From contig JAGYXB010001854.1 of assembly GCA_022495005.1 (NCBI GenBank), positions 1-64,000 on the forward strand: a DNA stretch of 64,000 nucleotides, read 5' to 3'. The notes beneath the pieces were generated by a model. That model saw nothing but the letters and a program-made list of their open reading frames with translations. It had not been told where the DNA came from and made no database searches. Shown one piece after another: positions 33,836-46,415 of the stretch (the stretch's first letter is position 1; each line of letters begins with the position of its first letter). The stretch is from Rhyacophila brunnea. Its lineage: Eukaryota; Arthropoda; Insecta; Trichoptera; Rhyacophilidae. A program made the translations under genes and the position numbers.

Positions 33836-34090
33836 TTTATGCTGGGAATAAAGATATATCCAAGTTTAAAATATACTGAAACGTCAAATCGATAGGTACG
33901 AGAATGTATTAATTTATTTCAATTTAACAGTCTTTTATAGTATTTTAATATTAAATTGATGACCTATCAATGCTTCTCGATTGAGTTATTAAAAATTTAA
34001 TTAAATATGTAGACCAATAATTACGACCACAGTAATGGTGGTAAAAATAAAACGCATTCTGATTTACTTCGAAAAATCTATTCATGTAAA

Positions 34091-34451
34091 GCGTCAATTA
34101 CAGTGAGCTTCTTTACGAGCTCTTTGTTGGCGAATTTATAATCTGCATGTAAAGTCGCCCAGTGTAATCATCGAACAAGCTAACAAGCAGGTTGTAAACA
34201 CTCTACCGAGAAAAGTTGAAAGCCGGTCAACTTTACACGCTACACGCCGGCGTGTGGGCCTACTGCGTCTGCGCAGTAGAGCGCAGTAGCAACCTCCCGG
34301 TAAAAAAACGAACTACGTTCTATCAAAATAGTCTTGTGGCTTCTCAGCGAATGGAAAGTTTTGTGTGTAATCATCAAATCGCAGTAGCTGAATCGTCCGC
34401 TTTTAAATTCGCCAACAAACAGCTCGTAAAGAAGCTCAATGTAATTGACGC
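34091..34451. mobile_element. Fold-back MITE, 361 bp
   Basis: The arms run from GCGTCAATTACAGTGAGCTT (34091) through TTTGTTGGCGAATTTA, with the reverse complement at about 34405-34451. The arms are about 46 bp with only a few mismatches. The centre holds a GC-rich inverted word, CTACTGCG...CGCAGTAG. No clear target duplication was found. Frames of 79 and 95 codons across it are by-products. Confidence 0.8.
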
Positions 34452-35320
34452 ATAAGCAATAATTATTGTCGGAGATAATAAGGAGAGGGTGTTTTCTCTG
34501 AAAGCTATCTGTGCACTCTATTTGCAAGACAGTGGCACAATATGCTTTCTATTGTATTTTAATTATATAAATAATATTTACATTTACATATGATGTACTA
34601 TTTCTTACTGTAAGTACCTATAAGACTTTTTAAAATAAAGAGGTTAGCGTTGAAAATGGGAAGATTTATTTCTATAAAATGTCTGTGATAACGGAGGTAT
34701 TAAAACTTTATTTTCTTATAAAACCACGTAGGTACCTATATAAAGTCTAATATGTTTATAGTCCATTGATACCAACTATTATTTAAGATATCAGCTTATA
34801 GGATTTGAATTCCCAACGACATAGCTACTAACGTACAAGTTTTTTTTTATATCCTATCTTTTGGGACATAATTTTAATATCTTACCAGCTTACATGAGGT
34901 CATACAGTTAATACATTGTAAAGTCCTCTATTTCCAAGCCGCGGTGTGAAATGGACTTCCGGTCTTAGTGCTAGTTTTTGTTTTTACTTTGCAATATGAT
35001 AAAATATTTTTACCTAAAAAAAATTTCATAATATTTTTCAATATTAAATAAACATTTTAATTGTGTTTCAACATTTCGGGTGAGGTCGTCAAAAATGTGA
35101 TGTAATAGAGACCCCTCTGTCTATCCTGTAAAGGATTGTGTAGCGAAATGTGAAGATGAAAGGAGGGGGGGGGGTTTAAAATAGCCATACTACGTGGACG
35201 ACCTAATATGTCTTTGCCGCTATGTGATAATAATATCTTTCCCGTATACTAGGCACATCAAGATGTACTTTGAGCTATTTCGGTTCGGTAGCTAGCAACG
35301 GTTTCACTTTGATATACTAT
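34452..35320. other. No gene seen
   Basis: AT-rich with a run of ten G at about 35166. No element or gene could be defined. Confidence 0.45.
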
Positions 35321-35329
35321 GGTATACGC

Positions 35330-36108
35330 CAGTGGCGAAGGGTGACTTTTGGAAAGAGGTAGGCTGTGGAGATATGATAAAAAGAGCACACTTGTCAGGT
35401 ATATTTACGAGAATAGTACGATATTTACTACTAATGAATAGGCACACACTAATAAATGATAACGACACACTAATTCAATGAAACTTCAAAAACTCATTGA
35501 CGACATAAAAATGAGCGATGTGTTTAAATTACGTATTTTTCAAAACATGTATACGCATCAAAAATCATTAGATAAATTTTTTTTTATTTTTAAAAACAAT
35601 CTATACTTACTTATTTATTAATATTCGATAAATGCCGTTGAAATTATTATTTTAATTATCTAATTATTGATTTTGGACAAAGTGCGCAGTCGTGACAACA
35701 ATATTATGCGCGAATATTTTAGGCTCTGCGAAAGGAGCTTGCCTCATTTCGTACAAATCAGCAGACTTGCTGAGGTTACGAGACGTAAAGTCCATACGAA
35801 AAAAACTCAGAATTATTCCAAACATAATCGGAAATTTATTTACCGAGAAGTCGCGGCGCGGCGTTTATTATTTAATTTACGGCGCGGCGCGCTGTGGTTT
35901 TTTTAATACCTTAGCAGTTGTTTTGTAAACTGTGTAATACTGTAATACATTCCTACATATGCGATCTCGTTGGCAAAATAAATTATTGTTATATAACATA
36001 AAATAATGAAGTGATTAAGTATATAAATATGTCAATATGCAATTAAAAAATATTTTTCTTAAGAAGGTAGGCTTTAAATAATCGCCTAGTATGGAGTCTT
36101 CGCCACTG
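35330..36108. mobile_element. hAT element 1, 779 bp, GTATACGC target duplication
   Basis: Ends CAGTGGCGAAG and CTTCGCCACTG are inverted, and GTATACGC flanks both sides (35322-35329 and 36109-36116), a perfect 8-bp duplication. The interior has no transposase that I recognise, so the copy is non-autonomous. It sits exactly at the left border of hAT element 2, and the last base of its target is that element's first base. Confidence 0.88.
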
Positions 36109-36115
36109 GTATACG

Positions 36116-37355
36116 CAGTGGCGGCTCTAGCATATTTTAGTAAGTGGGGTCAAGTGGTGTGAAATATCTAATACATATATACCTAATCAATACCAATCAA
36201 AACGTATGCGTATTATAATTTTATTAAATTTTGAATTATAACATTACTTGTATGTAAGTCATTTATGTTGTATAGTCGCTTTAGGGATTCTATACATAAT
36301 TCAAAGAAAACATACCTTTTGTAGCTATTACTTCATTTTCATATGCCTCCTGTGTCCGAAATAGTCTTATAGGTAGTTACTTAAATAATTATACTCTTCT
36401 GTTTTCATTCATTCTGCACTAATTTTATTTCTGGTGTCAGGGCACTGGCCGATTTATATCGGCTATTTTAACCCAGTATATCGGCTATTTTAAAAATGTG
36501 TTTGCCGCTGTATTCCTCATAACCGAACTGTACCTTCCGGTGAGGTCCTAATTGTTTCACATGTAGTTTATCTTCAAATATCAATTATACTGAACTTATA
36601 TTTCAATAAATAATCCACCCATTCATCATAGTAGGTACCTACTTAATATTTTTTATCAAAATTATTTTACTAACGTGAGATGAAAATTATCTACAAATAG
36701 TACTTTACAATATTAATAAAGAGTACCTATGTATTAACAAATATAAGTTAAAACTTATTTTAGATAGATGACCGTTGATCACGACGTCTGACTGGCAAAC
36801 TAAAACGGCGTGTGAAAGGATATGCTCCGACCGACAAATATAATAATAATACGTCAACTCTTACTTAGGTACTCACATTTATGCAGGACAGGGTATTTTG
36901 AATCGTATCCCCGAGCTAGCACTAATACATGTACGGCTAAACCTGCATATGACGCGGTTAATGTTCCACACAGTTACGTCATAACTGACAATCGCATATA
37001 GCATCAAATAATAAAATATGCAAACATTGCTTTCATTCGAACGGGTCCATCTCCCAAGACCCTGCCTCAAAGAACTCATAAATCTGTTCTTAGAAGATCT
37101 GTGCCCCGCCAGCATCGTGGAACGTACCTGCTATGTAGGAAGACTGAGTGTGATAGCATTGACAGGGTTGCGCCAAGAAACAAGAATCAAGGATGGGCAA
37201 ACAAACGGTACAAATAAAATATATAATTAATTTATACTTAACAAAATCAATGTATTGTGGCAGGCACGTGTAATATGAATATGTAATTGAATATTGATTA
37301 TAGAATCATGGGGGGGGGACCGTCCCCTCAGTCCCGTAAGGTAGAGCCGCCCCTG
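36116..37355. mobile_element. hAT element 2, 1.24 kb, GGTATACG target duplication
   Basis: Ends CAGTGGCGGCTCTA (36116) and AGAGCCGCCCCTG (to 37355) are inverted. GGTATACG follows at 37356-37363 and precedes the original left end, now split by element 1 (35321-35328 and again 36108-36115). The interior contains a partial copy of the MITE family seen at 46135 (36450-36530) and unrecognised frames at 36879-37230. A run of nine G lies near the right end. Non-autonomous. Confidence 0.82.
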
Positions 37356-37363
37356 GGTATACG

Positions 37364-37918
37364 TATAGATACTACCTGATATCTTCAATATGCACAATTA
37401 TTAGATTTCAAGTTTTCGTTTAACGATCGTTGTTGAAATTATCGATTTACCAACATTATCAAAAAAAAAATCGATTTAAACTATATAGATACATATTAAA
37501 ATACATTGCAAGATTATTATCAATACAAAGGAATATGTAGGTAGGTACGTTGTGATTTTATAAATATAAAATTAAGATCGAAAAAAGATTTAGATACACT
37601 GTAATTTAATTCGTTGTTTTAACTGCTGTAAAAATAATTAATACATTTCCGCAATCAGATACGGATTACGGTATTCTGAGGCTCTAGGTGTAATGTTATA
37701 GAAAAAAAATATTTTTTTCTAATTTTAATATAATAAGAACAATACAAATGTCCAGAGTGTTGTGACGGAGAGCTCAACTTTCCTCAAAACTATTTGGTTT
37801 AAAGATGCATTACATTGTAGTGGTTAAGAGTAGGTACTCGAGTTGGACGAGGGTAAATGATAAGTGATAAGCAACCAAACAAAAATAACAATTATTGTAT
37901 AAAAATCATTAACTTAGA
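37364..37918. other. No gene seen
   Basis: AT-rich spacer between hAT element 2 and the mariner. Confidence 0.5.
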
Positions 37919-37920
37919 TA

Positions 37921-39221
37921 CGAGGGTGGGTCAATAAGTCCTTAGAAAAGCCGACAGGTGGCGCGACTAGTACTGTAAGCGGTTTGTTTTCATGCAGCGG
38001 CACTACCGATTCAGTATGCTGCGAAGTTTCAATCAGATTGGTCGGAATGTTGTGTGTTTCTCGTACATTTAAAAAAAAATTTTGCTTGTGGAAAATGGAA
38101 AAATGGAAAATGGAGAAAATTGAGTTTAGAGCTGTTATTAAACATTTTAATATAAAAGGGTTAACAGCAAAGGAAATAAAAAATGAGTTGGATTTAGTTC
38201 ACGGCATATCTGCTCCTTCACTTGCAACTATTTATAACTGGTTAAATGAATTTAAACGTGGTCGTACATCAACAAAGGATGAACCACGCTCAGGACGTCC
38301 TGTAGAGGTGACTACACCAGAAATGATCAATAAAATCCACGATATGGTGTTAAGTGACCGAAGATTAAAGTTGAGTGAGATAATTGAGGTTACAGGGATC
38401 TCAAAAGGTAGCGTCATTTCTATTTTACATGACAAATTGGGCATGAAAAATATTTCTGCAAGATGGGTGCCGCGTTTGCTCACAGTCGACAATAAACGCA
38501 ATAGGGTGGTGGCCTCTAAAGCCCTGTTGTCGCTCATGCAACGCAATCCGGATGAAAATTTTTGTCGCTTTGTGACTGTAGATGAAACATGGATACACCA
38601 CTATACTCCCGAGACGAAAGAACAGTCAAAGCAGTGGATTGCGAAGGCAAACCATGTCCAAAGAAGGCGAAAACAGTAAAATCAGCTGGTAAGGTTATGG
38701 CTACTGTATTTTGGGATGCACGTGAAATTATTTTCGTTGACTATTTGGAAAAAGGAAAAACAATAACAGGGGATTATTATGCATCTTTATTGGACCAGCT
38801 AAAAAACAAAATTGAAGAAAAACGGCCCCATTTAAACAGGAAAAAATCCTCTTTCATCAGGACAATGCCCGTGTTCACACATGTTTACGATCAATGGCTA
38901 AAATTGAAGAATTGAAGTTCGAATTGGTCGACCACCCACCGTATTCGCCAGATTTAGCCCTCAGTGACTTTTTCCTTTTCCCAAACTTAAAAAAATGGCT
39001 AAGTGGACAACGTTTTTTTTAAATGAAGAAGTCATCGATCGGACAAATGCTTATTTTGAGGACCTTCCGAAAACTTATTTTTCTGACGGTTTAAAAAAAA
39101 TTGAGAAACGTCTAACCAAGTGTATTGAGCTCCAAGGAGATTATGTTGAGAAATAAAAAAAAAATACAAAAATCAAAACTGTTTTAATGCTTTTTTGTAA
39201 GGAATTATTGACCCACCCTCG
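37921..39221 (+). mobile_element. mariner-family transposon, 1.3 kb
   Basis: Inverted ends CGAGGGTGGGTCAATAA are identical for 17 bases, then similar. TA lies outside each end (37919-37920 and 39222-39223). The length and the single transposase gene with a DD34D catalytic triad are typical of full-length mariner elements. The transposase is disrupted by three frameshifts, so this copy should be immobile unless helped. Confidence 0.95.
38110..39156 (+). pseudogene. mariner transposase with three frameshifts
   Basis: Cut-and-paste transposase. From MEKIEFRAVIKHFNIKG the N-terminal helix-turn-helix pair includes ATIYNWLNEFKRGRTSTKDE, with GRP next to it. The first catalytic aspartate is in VTVDETWIHH. 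After a shift near 38650 the frame continues VMATVFWDAREIIFVDYL. A second shift near 38850 leads to FHQDNARVHT, the second aspartate, and PPYSPDLALSDFFLF, whose last aspartate completes the triad with 34 residues between. A third shift at the T run near 39018 precedes a C-terminal part that ends GDYVEK at TAA 39154-39156. The ATG at 38110 was chosen by comparison with mariner N-termini. Confidence 0.93.
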
Positions 39222-39223
39222 TA

Positions 39224-39807
39224 TTACGTGTTCTGTATGCCGCCAGAATTTAAAATACTGCGTACCCTTGTGCGACGGCCTCAAAAATTCCGTTGCCATG
39301 GCCGACTTCCCCCTCATCCTGCAGTGGTGCTACGACATCTATCTACATGTTACGGAAAGCGCGAGACCTCAGAAACATAGATACCTCATAAATAAATAAA
39401 AATCTAAAAGATATGTATCTGCGCCTCTGAGGACTTTTTCACTAAACCGATTTATGTGTGCTCTTACATTCTTAAATCTTTTGAATTATTCATTGAATAA
39501 AGAAAATTGTTTATTATTTATTATTAGGAGTTACCATCGGCATTAGCGAGGATTTAAAGGTAAGGTTAACTAAAGTACCTTGATTCAAAACACAAAAGCC
39601 GATCTTTAATCTAATATATAAAAATCGATCAGTCGGAAGCCAACAGCGGTGGAGTGAGGTTGTACAACTTCGCTTGCGTATTCGTGTCGCTATTCGCCTG
39701 GTTACTCGCGAACGTTTATAAATACGTGATACAACAGAAATAATATTGTTTGTAAATGAATTTGACAATAAACTCAACATTTGTGGTCCCATGTGATTTT
39801 GACAATC
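39224..39807. other. Untranslated or repeat sequence between mariner and LINE
   Basis: 39224-39410 has coding-like composition (GDGLKNSV-type frames) but no recognisable protein. 39620-39795 has an LTR-like look (TATAAA, AATAAA, then GTGGTCCCATGTGA), but no partner copy exists in the window, so it stays unassigned. Confidence 0.35.
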
Positions 39808-39971
39808 AGTGCCAGTGCTTGAGAAAAAGTGAAAAATATTTATTGTTGCACGGATAGTGCACTTTGTGCGGGGAGTGCGTCAAACGCTGCGAAGCGAGGT
39901 GTTGTCCACACTGTTTTTTGTTCACACGGTTGCGCGAATTCCAAGACCGCGTGAACGGCAAAAACAATAAA

Positions 39972-40740
39972 ATGGAAAACACCACAATGGAAGTGAATGA
40001 AACCAAAAAAACAAAGAAGAAAAGAAACGATGATGAAGAGGAAGTGGTTGGAGAAAAAGAAGAAGAATGGCAGACGGTGACCTCTGGAAAAAAACCCAGA
40101 AGAGACTCTGGGGTCACTCCAAAGGGAAACCAAAACATCGTCATGATAGCGACGGGAAGTAAAATTCCATTAAAGTTGAAAATAGCGAAGATGCTGCATA
40201 AGGCAGGAGTAAAAGTACAGAAAATTTACAATAAAAATCTAAAGACGTACATCCAAGTAGAAGACGAAAAAGAAGCAGATAAAGTGAAACAAGCTGGAGA
40301 ACTCAAAGATCTCGGTTTTGTGACCAAAGAGAATGACTCCTGCTCTTATGGAGTAATAAGAAAAGTCGATATTGATATGGACCTCCAAGAACTGCAAATG
40401 GAAATCAAAAGTGATGCAAAAGTAATCAACCTTAAGAGGTTGACAAGAAAAGGTGATACAGGAGAGCTGACAAAGACCTCGTCAGTCAGTATTAAATTTG
40501 GGGAGAAAATATTGCCGAGGGCATATCGCGAACAATTGCGGACGTACAGTAGAAACGTGCCGTAAGTGTGGTGAAAACCACAAAACCTGCGAAAAAATGA
40601 GGAAATTACGTGCATCAATTGCAAAGGTAACCACGCAGCAAACAGCCAAAAATGCCCAAAGTGGCAAAAGGAAAAAAATTGCAAAGAAGCAATGAAAAAA
40701 ATGAACATACCTTTCAAGGAAGCAAAAAAAAAATATGTTA
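39972..40740 (+). pseudogene. LINE ORF1 (RNA-binding Gag-like protein), frameshifted
   Basis: From MENTTMEVNETKK there is a lysine- and glutamate-rich N-terminus, then a folded region with GSKIPLKLKIAKMLHKAGVK and VINLKRLTRKGDTGELT. After a frameshift near 40550, two zinc-knuckle-like clusters appear, TCRKCGENHKTC and CINCKGNHAANSQKC. This pattern of repeated knuckles is typical of ORF1 in I and Jockey elements, where the protein coats the RNA. An upstream in-frame ATG (39864) adds a cysteine-rich stretch and may lie in the 5' leader. Confidence 0.8.
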
Positions 40741-41087
40741 AATAATAGCTATGCTGACATATTAAAACAAAAAAAAAATCGTAGGCAGAGATGAAAGCGA
40801 AACAATTCAAAAAACTAAGGAAATCAAAAAGAAAGAAGAAGCGGTGGTAGAAGTTTCAGGCTCAACAATAATAGCTACAGGTAGTAGCGTAAAGCTTACA
40901 AAAAATAAGTAAAATTCAAAGGGGAAGACAGAGGTTAACGCGATGGGAGAAATTATGAAAGTCTTGCTGAAAGGGGGAGACTGGCAGCAGATCATTAAAT
41001 AACTAATAATTAAAGCAGTGGACTGGGTATGCAAACACTTCAAAGAAGGACACTTAGGGGAAATTCTAGGGGAGGTTCTGCAGCAAA

Positions 41088-44000
41088 ATGGATATTAAAA
41101 AATAAATTAGGATTTTACAATGGAATGCCAGTTGTATGAAGCAAAAGAAGGATGATATAGAACTCTACTTAATAAGACAAAAAATTTCAATAGCATTAAT
41201 CTCAGAAACTTGGCTGAGGTCTGAATTAGACTATCTGAAATTCAATGATTACACGATGTATAGACAAGACAGAGGGGATGGTTACGGAGGAATAGCGATT
41301 CTGGTGCATAAAACACTGGCGTCTAAAGAAAAGACCCTACAAGGCCTTCCAACTGAACTGGAGGCATGTCAAGTCGAAATCAGAGGGACACAAAAACTAA
41401 AAACAGTGATAGCAATATATTGTAAACCCAATGTTACCATTCGGAAAAACGCATGGAGCAGGCTCTTCGATCAAATGGGAGAGGGATCAATTATGGGTGG
41501 GGATTTCAATGCACACCACCCAATGTGGGATCATATACTTCGAGACGCAAGAGGAGAGGATGTCGCTGACGTATGTCTTGACTCTGACTTAGTAGCGATT
41601 AACAATGGACAAAGTACCAGGGTCGCCCCTCCAAATCAGAGAGGAGCGGCACCAGATATAACATTTATCTCCAATGAGCTGGTACTGGAAACCGATTGGA
41701 AAATAGACTCCGATACGATGGGCAGTGACCACTTACCCATTATCATCGAGTTTGTGGAAAATCAATGCCAAACAGAAATTATCCCAAGAAGAAATTACCC
41801 TAAAGCAAACTGGGAATAATATCGAGAAATTATCTCAAATGACATAGACGGACTTACAGAACCCACCAGAGATGTACAAGCAGAGTATGATAAATTGTAG
41901 GCAATATTGAATAATGGGGCAAATTCAAGCATTCCGAGACTCAAAGTATGCAGTCACCCAAATTTTAGACCAAAACCATGGTGGAACTCCGAAGTATCAA
42001 AGGCAATCGCTGAGAGAAAGCTTGCCTATACTCGCTTCAAAAAAATCAGTTCAACAGAAAACTACCTAGAACTAAAGAAAAAGCAAGCCACAACTCGAAA
42101 AGTAATCCTAAAAGCCAAAAGAGAAAGTTGGAAAGCATTTTGTGACTCCGTCAACTCGGAGACTTCCTACTCAGAAATGTAGAGAAAAATGAGTTGGATG
42201 AAGGACAAATCGAGAAACAAATTCAAAAATCAACTGGATTAAAGCATGGCGTCACTCCTCCTTCAACAACTAGCAAGTAAAAGTGACGAAACGAAGGAAG
42301 AAATCGCAGAACAGGAAACATGTAATCTTAATGATACAATTAATGAAATTCTTACAGTGGCGGAACTAAAATCAGTAACCAAAAATAAAGACACTGCCCC
42401 CGGCATGGACGAAGTTTCATATTCCATGATCGCTCAGCTGCCAGAGACCGGAAAAAATAAACTAGTGGAGATATTCAACTTAATCATGGAAACCGGCAAA
42501 GTCCCTAGGCAATGGAAAGAAACGATGATTATCCCAATCTTAAAACCAGGGCGAGACCCTACCCTAGTGTCGTCAGTCAGACCAATTGCACTCATATCAT
42601 GCATGTCCAAAACGTTCAACCAAATGATTGCAAGAAGAATCGAATGGTTTGCAGAGAAAAAACAACTATTTCATCACAATACTACGGGATTCAGAAGGTA
42701 AAAGTCGACTCTGGAGCACATAGGCAACCTAGTACTAGACATCAATGCAGCACAGGTCAAAAACGAAGTAACTCTGACAACATTCCTGGACATCCAGGAT
42801 GCGTATAATAATGTGCATGTGAAAGAAGTGTCAAGGGTGTTGAATGAATGGGGAATCGGTGGGAAGATCACTAAATATCTTAAGCAGTATTTAAATGAAA
42901 GAAAAATCACCATGTACATTAATAATGAAAAAAAAGAGTACGGTATGCTCAAGAGGCCTTCAGCAAGGAGACCCCCTATCCCCATTACTATTCAACATTC
43001 TTACAACTGACATATTAAAGTTAATAACAAGGGTAAACATTGTACAATATGCAGATGATTTCGCACTTTTTTGTTCGGGAAAAAGAGTAGATGAATGTCA
43101 AAGGTTAATGCAGAAGAGTCTTGACAAAATGAAATTATTATTGGAAACGCGAGGCCTCAAAGTAGCTCCCAGCAAAACTAAGGTGGTACTTTTTGCCAGA
43201 GGCAAGAGACAAAATCAGCTTAACTTAAAAATCGACGGCACTTTAATAGAAAGAGTAGACACTTATAAATTTTTAGGTATGAACCTGGACTATAGACTAA
43301 CGTGGAAGCATCATATTAGTCATTGCGCGAACAGCCTGACACAACCTCTGAACATACTCAAAGTACTGGCGGGAGGTGGGTGGGGCGTACACCCCATTCA
43401 TATGAGAAGGTTATACACGGCACTCATTAGAAGCCGATTAGATTACGGGAGCATGTTTTACCACTCCGCTGCCGAAACTAATTCGGTGAGGCTAGACCGC
43501 ATCCAGTCCAAATCATTAAGAATATGTGGAGGATTTATCAGGACAACACCCATTCACGTGCTACAAGCGGAACTCAGCGTACCTCCACTGAATGTCAGGA
43601 GATGGGCACTGGCTACCAAGACATGGATGAAGTGGAAATCTATAATAGATAACCCCATATTGGCAAAGGTGAAACTCCTATACGAGCTCGTTGAAAGCAA
43701 TACATACTATGAGAAAAGAAAGCTCCCACTACTGGTAGGAATCCTTAAAGCCACAGAAAGTTGGGAGGTATTAAATACAAAATGCCTAGGTATGTATTCG
43801 CTGAGGAGGCCAGTTAGTACCTACGACCTCAGTTCTGTTATCCAACTAGAAGTCAAAGGAATAGATAAACCAAAACGGAGCATAGTATCCAATAAAGCAA
43901 GAGAGCGTGTCGAAAAAATGCTGACAGAGAGGTACGCAGGATGGAGCCACCTCTATACAGATGGATCCAAAGATCAGAATAGAGCAGGAGCAGCTCTTGT

Positions 44001-44808
44001 GATACCAGAAGTAGGTATAAACAAGAGCTGGAAGCTAAACCCAGCAATACCAATAATGACGGCGGAACTCATCGTGATAAACGAAGCAATTTAATACACT
44101 TTAAGCGATGATTTCTCGGCGCAATCCGCTGTCATTTTAACAGACTCCAAAAGCGCTTTACAACATCTTGCCGCAGCAACTCGCTCACATAACAGTAAAA
44201 CCATAGCATACCACATCCTTGACCAGATCGACGCCAAGAAAAATAGAGGAGGAGATCTATGCCTTCAATGGATCCCATCGCACATAGGCATTGAGGGAAA
44301 TGAAAGGGCAGATGATCTGGCAAAGGAAGCCGGCCATTCAGGGGTACCATATCAGTGGATACCAGAAAACCTGGACTGGAATGAGGCTATAAAAAAAATG
44401 TGCCATAGTATGTGGATAGATTTTCACCATAGGGCATCATTAGAAAAAGGGAAATGGAGTAAGTCGATTCTACCATCACCACGAGAGGTGCCCTGGTTTG
44501 TAGAGTCTTCTTTGTCGAGGAATGAGCTTAAGTTAATACTGAGGCTAAGAACAGGGCACACCATGGGCAAAAAATTTGATGTCCTCATGGGAAGAAGCGA
44601 ATTGCAGCTCTGCGATGAATGTCATGTTTTAGAGGACATTGTACATATAGCACTGCAGTGCCCCAAATATGAAATTCACAGAGTACAGCTGCGAATTGCA
44701 GATATCTATGAGAATGTCGACGAATTGAAGGGTGTCCTGGCGGTGGGTAAGACGGAAGAGCTAGGCAAAATTGTAAAGCTATTTAACAGAATAGGAGTGA
44801 GGACCTGA
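41088..44808 (+). pseudogene. LINE ORF2: endonuclease, reverse transcriptase, RNase H, with many breaks
   Basis: The endonuclease part shows ILQWNASCM, ISETWL, GGDFNAHHPMWD, DITFIS and GSDHLPI. After stops near 41819, 41898 and 42180, the reverse transcriptase shows APGMDEVSYSMI, WKETMIIPILKPG and TGFRR. A frame change follows, then FLDIQDAYNNV, a shift, RGLQQGDPLSPLLFNILTTD and QYADDFALFC (the active-site aspartates). RNase H follows with LYTDGSKDQNRAG, TAELIVINEA, a TAA at 44092, then ILTDSKSAL and GNERADDLAKEAG. The C-terminus carries CDECHVLEDIVHIALQC, a Cys/His motif common at LINE ends. Together these would nick DNA, copy the RNA and degrade the hybrid. Confidence 0.92.
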
Positions 44809-44929
44809 TCGACGGATCCCCTTCTAGAAGAGAAGAGGCGATATGACAGCGAGTCGCAGTCAAAGCCTCGGTAAAATCACAAAAAAAAAAAAACGATATT
44901 TGTTTGTTTGTTCGAATTTTATGCGCTGC

Positions 44930-45480
44930 CATACCGTTCATCCGATTGCGATAAAACTTTGTCAACTTATTGCTTGCACTTTCGCAAACAGTATAGGCTA
45001 TATCTCATATATAAAAATGAATGTCTGTCTGCCTGTATGTCCCGTATGCGTTCCTATACCATTCATCCGATTGCAATGAAATTTTAGTAAGTGGTTGTAT
45101 GCACACCTGCAAAGGTTTCTGAATTAGAAAAATCATCATCTTCTTCTTCTTCATTCTATTTTCTTTTATTCGTATGTTCCCTATACCATTCATCCGATTG
45201 CGATGAAACTTTCGTCAGTGGTTGTGCCAACATCCACAAAGGTTTCTGAATTAGTACAACCATCTTCTTCTTCTTCTATTCGTATGCATTCCTATACCAT
45301 TTATCTGATTGCAATGAAACTTTGGTGAGTTGTCGTGCGCATGCCCACGAAGATTTCTGAATTAGAAAGTCATCTTCTTCTTCTATTCGTATGCGTTCCT
45401 ATACCATTCATCTGATTGCGACGAAACTTTTGTCAATTATTGTACGCACACCCGCAAAGGTTTCTAAATTAGTATTATAT
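44930..45480 (+). repeat. Minisatellite, five units of about 105-127 bp
   Basis: Units begin with CCATTCATCCGATTGCGATG or close variants at about 44933, 45058, 45185, 45296 and 45401. Each carries a (CTT)n-rich stretch and ATTCGTATGCGTTCC. Two further units in reverse orientation lie at 14750-14990. The array begins GAATTTTATGCGCTGCCATA, a border also found at the other locus. Confidence 0.85.
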
Positions 45481-45595
45481 AAAATACAAAGTTTGTTGTT
45501 TGTTTGTTTCATCCAATTTTGATTTTTTTTTCAACTAGTATTATATAAATTTAATAAACGCTTCAGACACAATAGTTCATTTCGTCGTAATTGGG

Positions 45596-45665
45596 TAGAG
45601 TTCATTGATGAACCACGTTAGTTGGTATACAATGGTTTCGGGTTCAAGTCCCGTCCGGCACTTTA
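45596..45665 (+). repeat. tRNA-like scrap, possible SINE head
   Basis: GGTATACAATGGTTTCGGGT and the following GGTTCAAGTCCCG form a plausible B-box arm. The acceptor stem and the rest do not fold well, so this is more likely a tRNA relic or SINE fragment than a gene. Confidence 0.35.
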
Positions 45666-46134
45666 TATTTTTGCCTTAATATGTATATATGAGGTGTTGA
45701 GGGCAATAATTGAAAACAATTGTATCTTAAACATCTTATAGTATTAAACAGTCTTACGTTCTTCTAATGGCTAATCCTTAATTATTTTCTCCATTACTCT
45801 CGGTCTCCAGCAGTCTCCAGCTATTGCTCCACGCCAAGCAGCTCCAACGCGCCTCTCTGCCACTCACATCATTGATCCGGTAGTGCTTCCCCCCACAGCA
45901 CTTTAATGCAAATGCTCTGCATATTAGATGCATCTAGCACCAATTACTATTAAAATTTAATACTTCAATTGCGGACCTTGCATGAAAAGAGTAGCAAAAC
46001 CAATTTTTAAAAATTTTAGGAAATTAAAAAAAACTGGTTAATTTAATTTTTATAATAATGCTTAAAAAATATACACTTTAATAAAATACCGTATTTTCAA
46101 ACTTTATAATAAAGTTTTTAAGGTATATAATAAG
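45666..46134. other. No gene seen
   Basis: Mixed-composition spacer; nothing identified. Confidence 0.45.
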
Positions 46135-46301
46135 TTGGTACAGGTCGGTTATGGGGAAGCCAGGCGGGAACCGCGCTAATTTTTATAGCCGGTTTTGGCA
46201 AAATTCATGAATTTCAAAACCCAACCTAACAAATAATCCAATATATTGGCTATTTTCAAAACGTGTTTGCCGCTGGCTTTCCCATAACCAACTTGTACCA
46301 A
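46135..46301. mobile_element. MITE family C, 167 bp
   Basis: Ends TTGGTACAGGTCGGTTATGG and, in reverse complement, TTGGTACAAGTTGGTTATGG. TAAG lies outside both ends and may be a 4-bp target duplication. Partial copies are at 30220-30345 and 36450-36530. Confidence 0.8.
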
Positions 46302-46415
46302 TAAGTTTTAGAATTATTTCGAATTTTGAATGTTTGCATCTACCCCTGTTTTACACCAAAATGTTAACATTTTACTTTACCTAATGTTTAATGTTATGGT
46401 TAATAAAACACAATA

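Larger units (their letters stand above)
39808..44893 (+). mobile_element. I-like LINE retrotransposon, nearly full length
   Basis: A 5.1-kb element with an ORF1 bearing zinc knuckles, then an ORF2 with apurinic endonuclease, reverse transcriptase, RNase H and a C-terminal Cys/His motif. It ends in a poly-A run at 44879-44892. RNase H after the polymerase points to the I group of the Jockey/I superfamily. The start near CAGTGCCAGTGCTTGAG is a guess from the composition change. Multiple stops and frameshifts make it inactive. It abuts the minisatellite at 44930. Confidence 0.88.

Noticed and set aside
35160..35175. Poly-G run as a functional quadruplex
   Set aside because: A single G run, not four spaced runs.
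39620..39800. Solo LTR before the LINE
   Set aside because: Has TATAAA, AATAAA and a primer-site-like string, but no second copy or target duplication supports it.
39806..40810. Minus-strand frames of 97-154 codons
   Set aside because: Shadows of the lysine-rich LINE ORF1; they encode serine/phenylalanine-rich nonsense opposite it.
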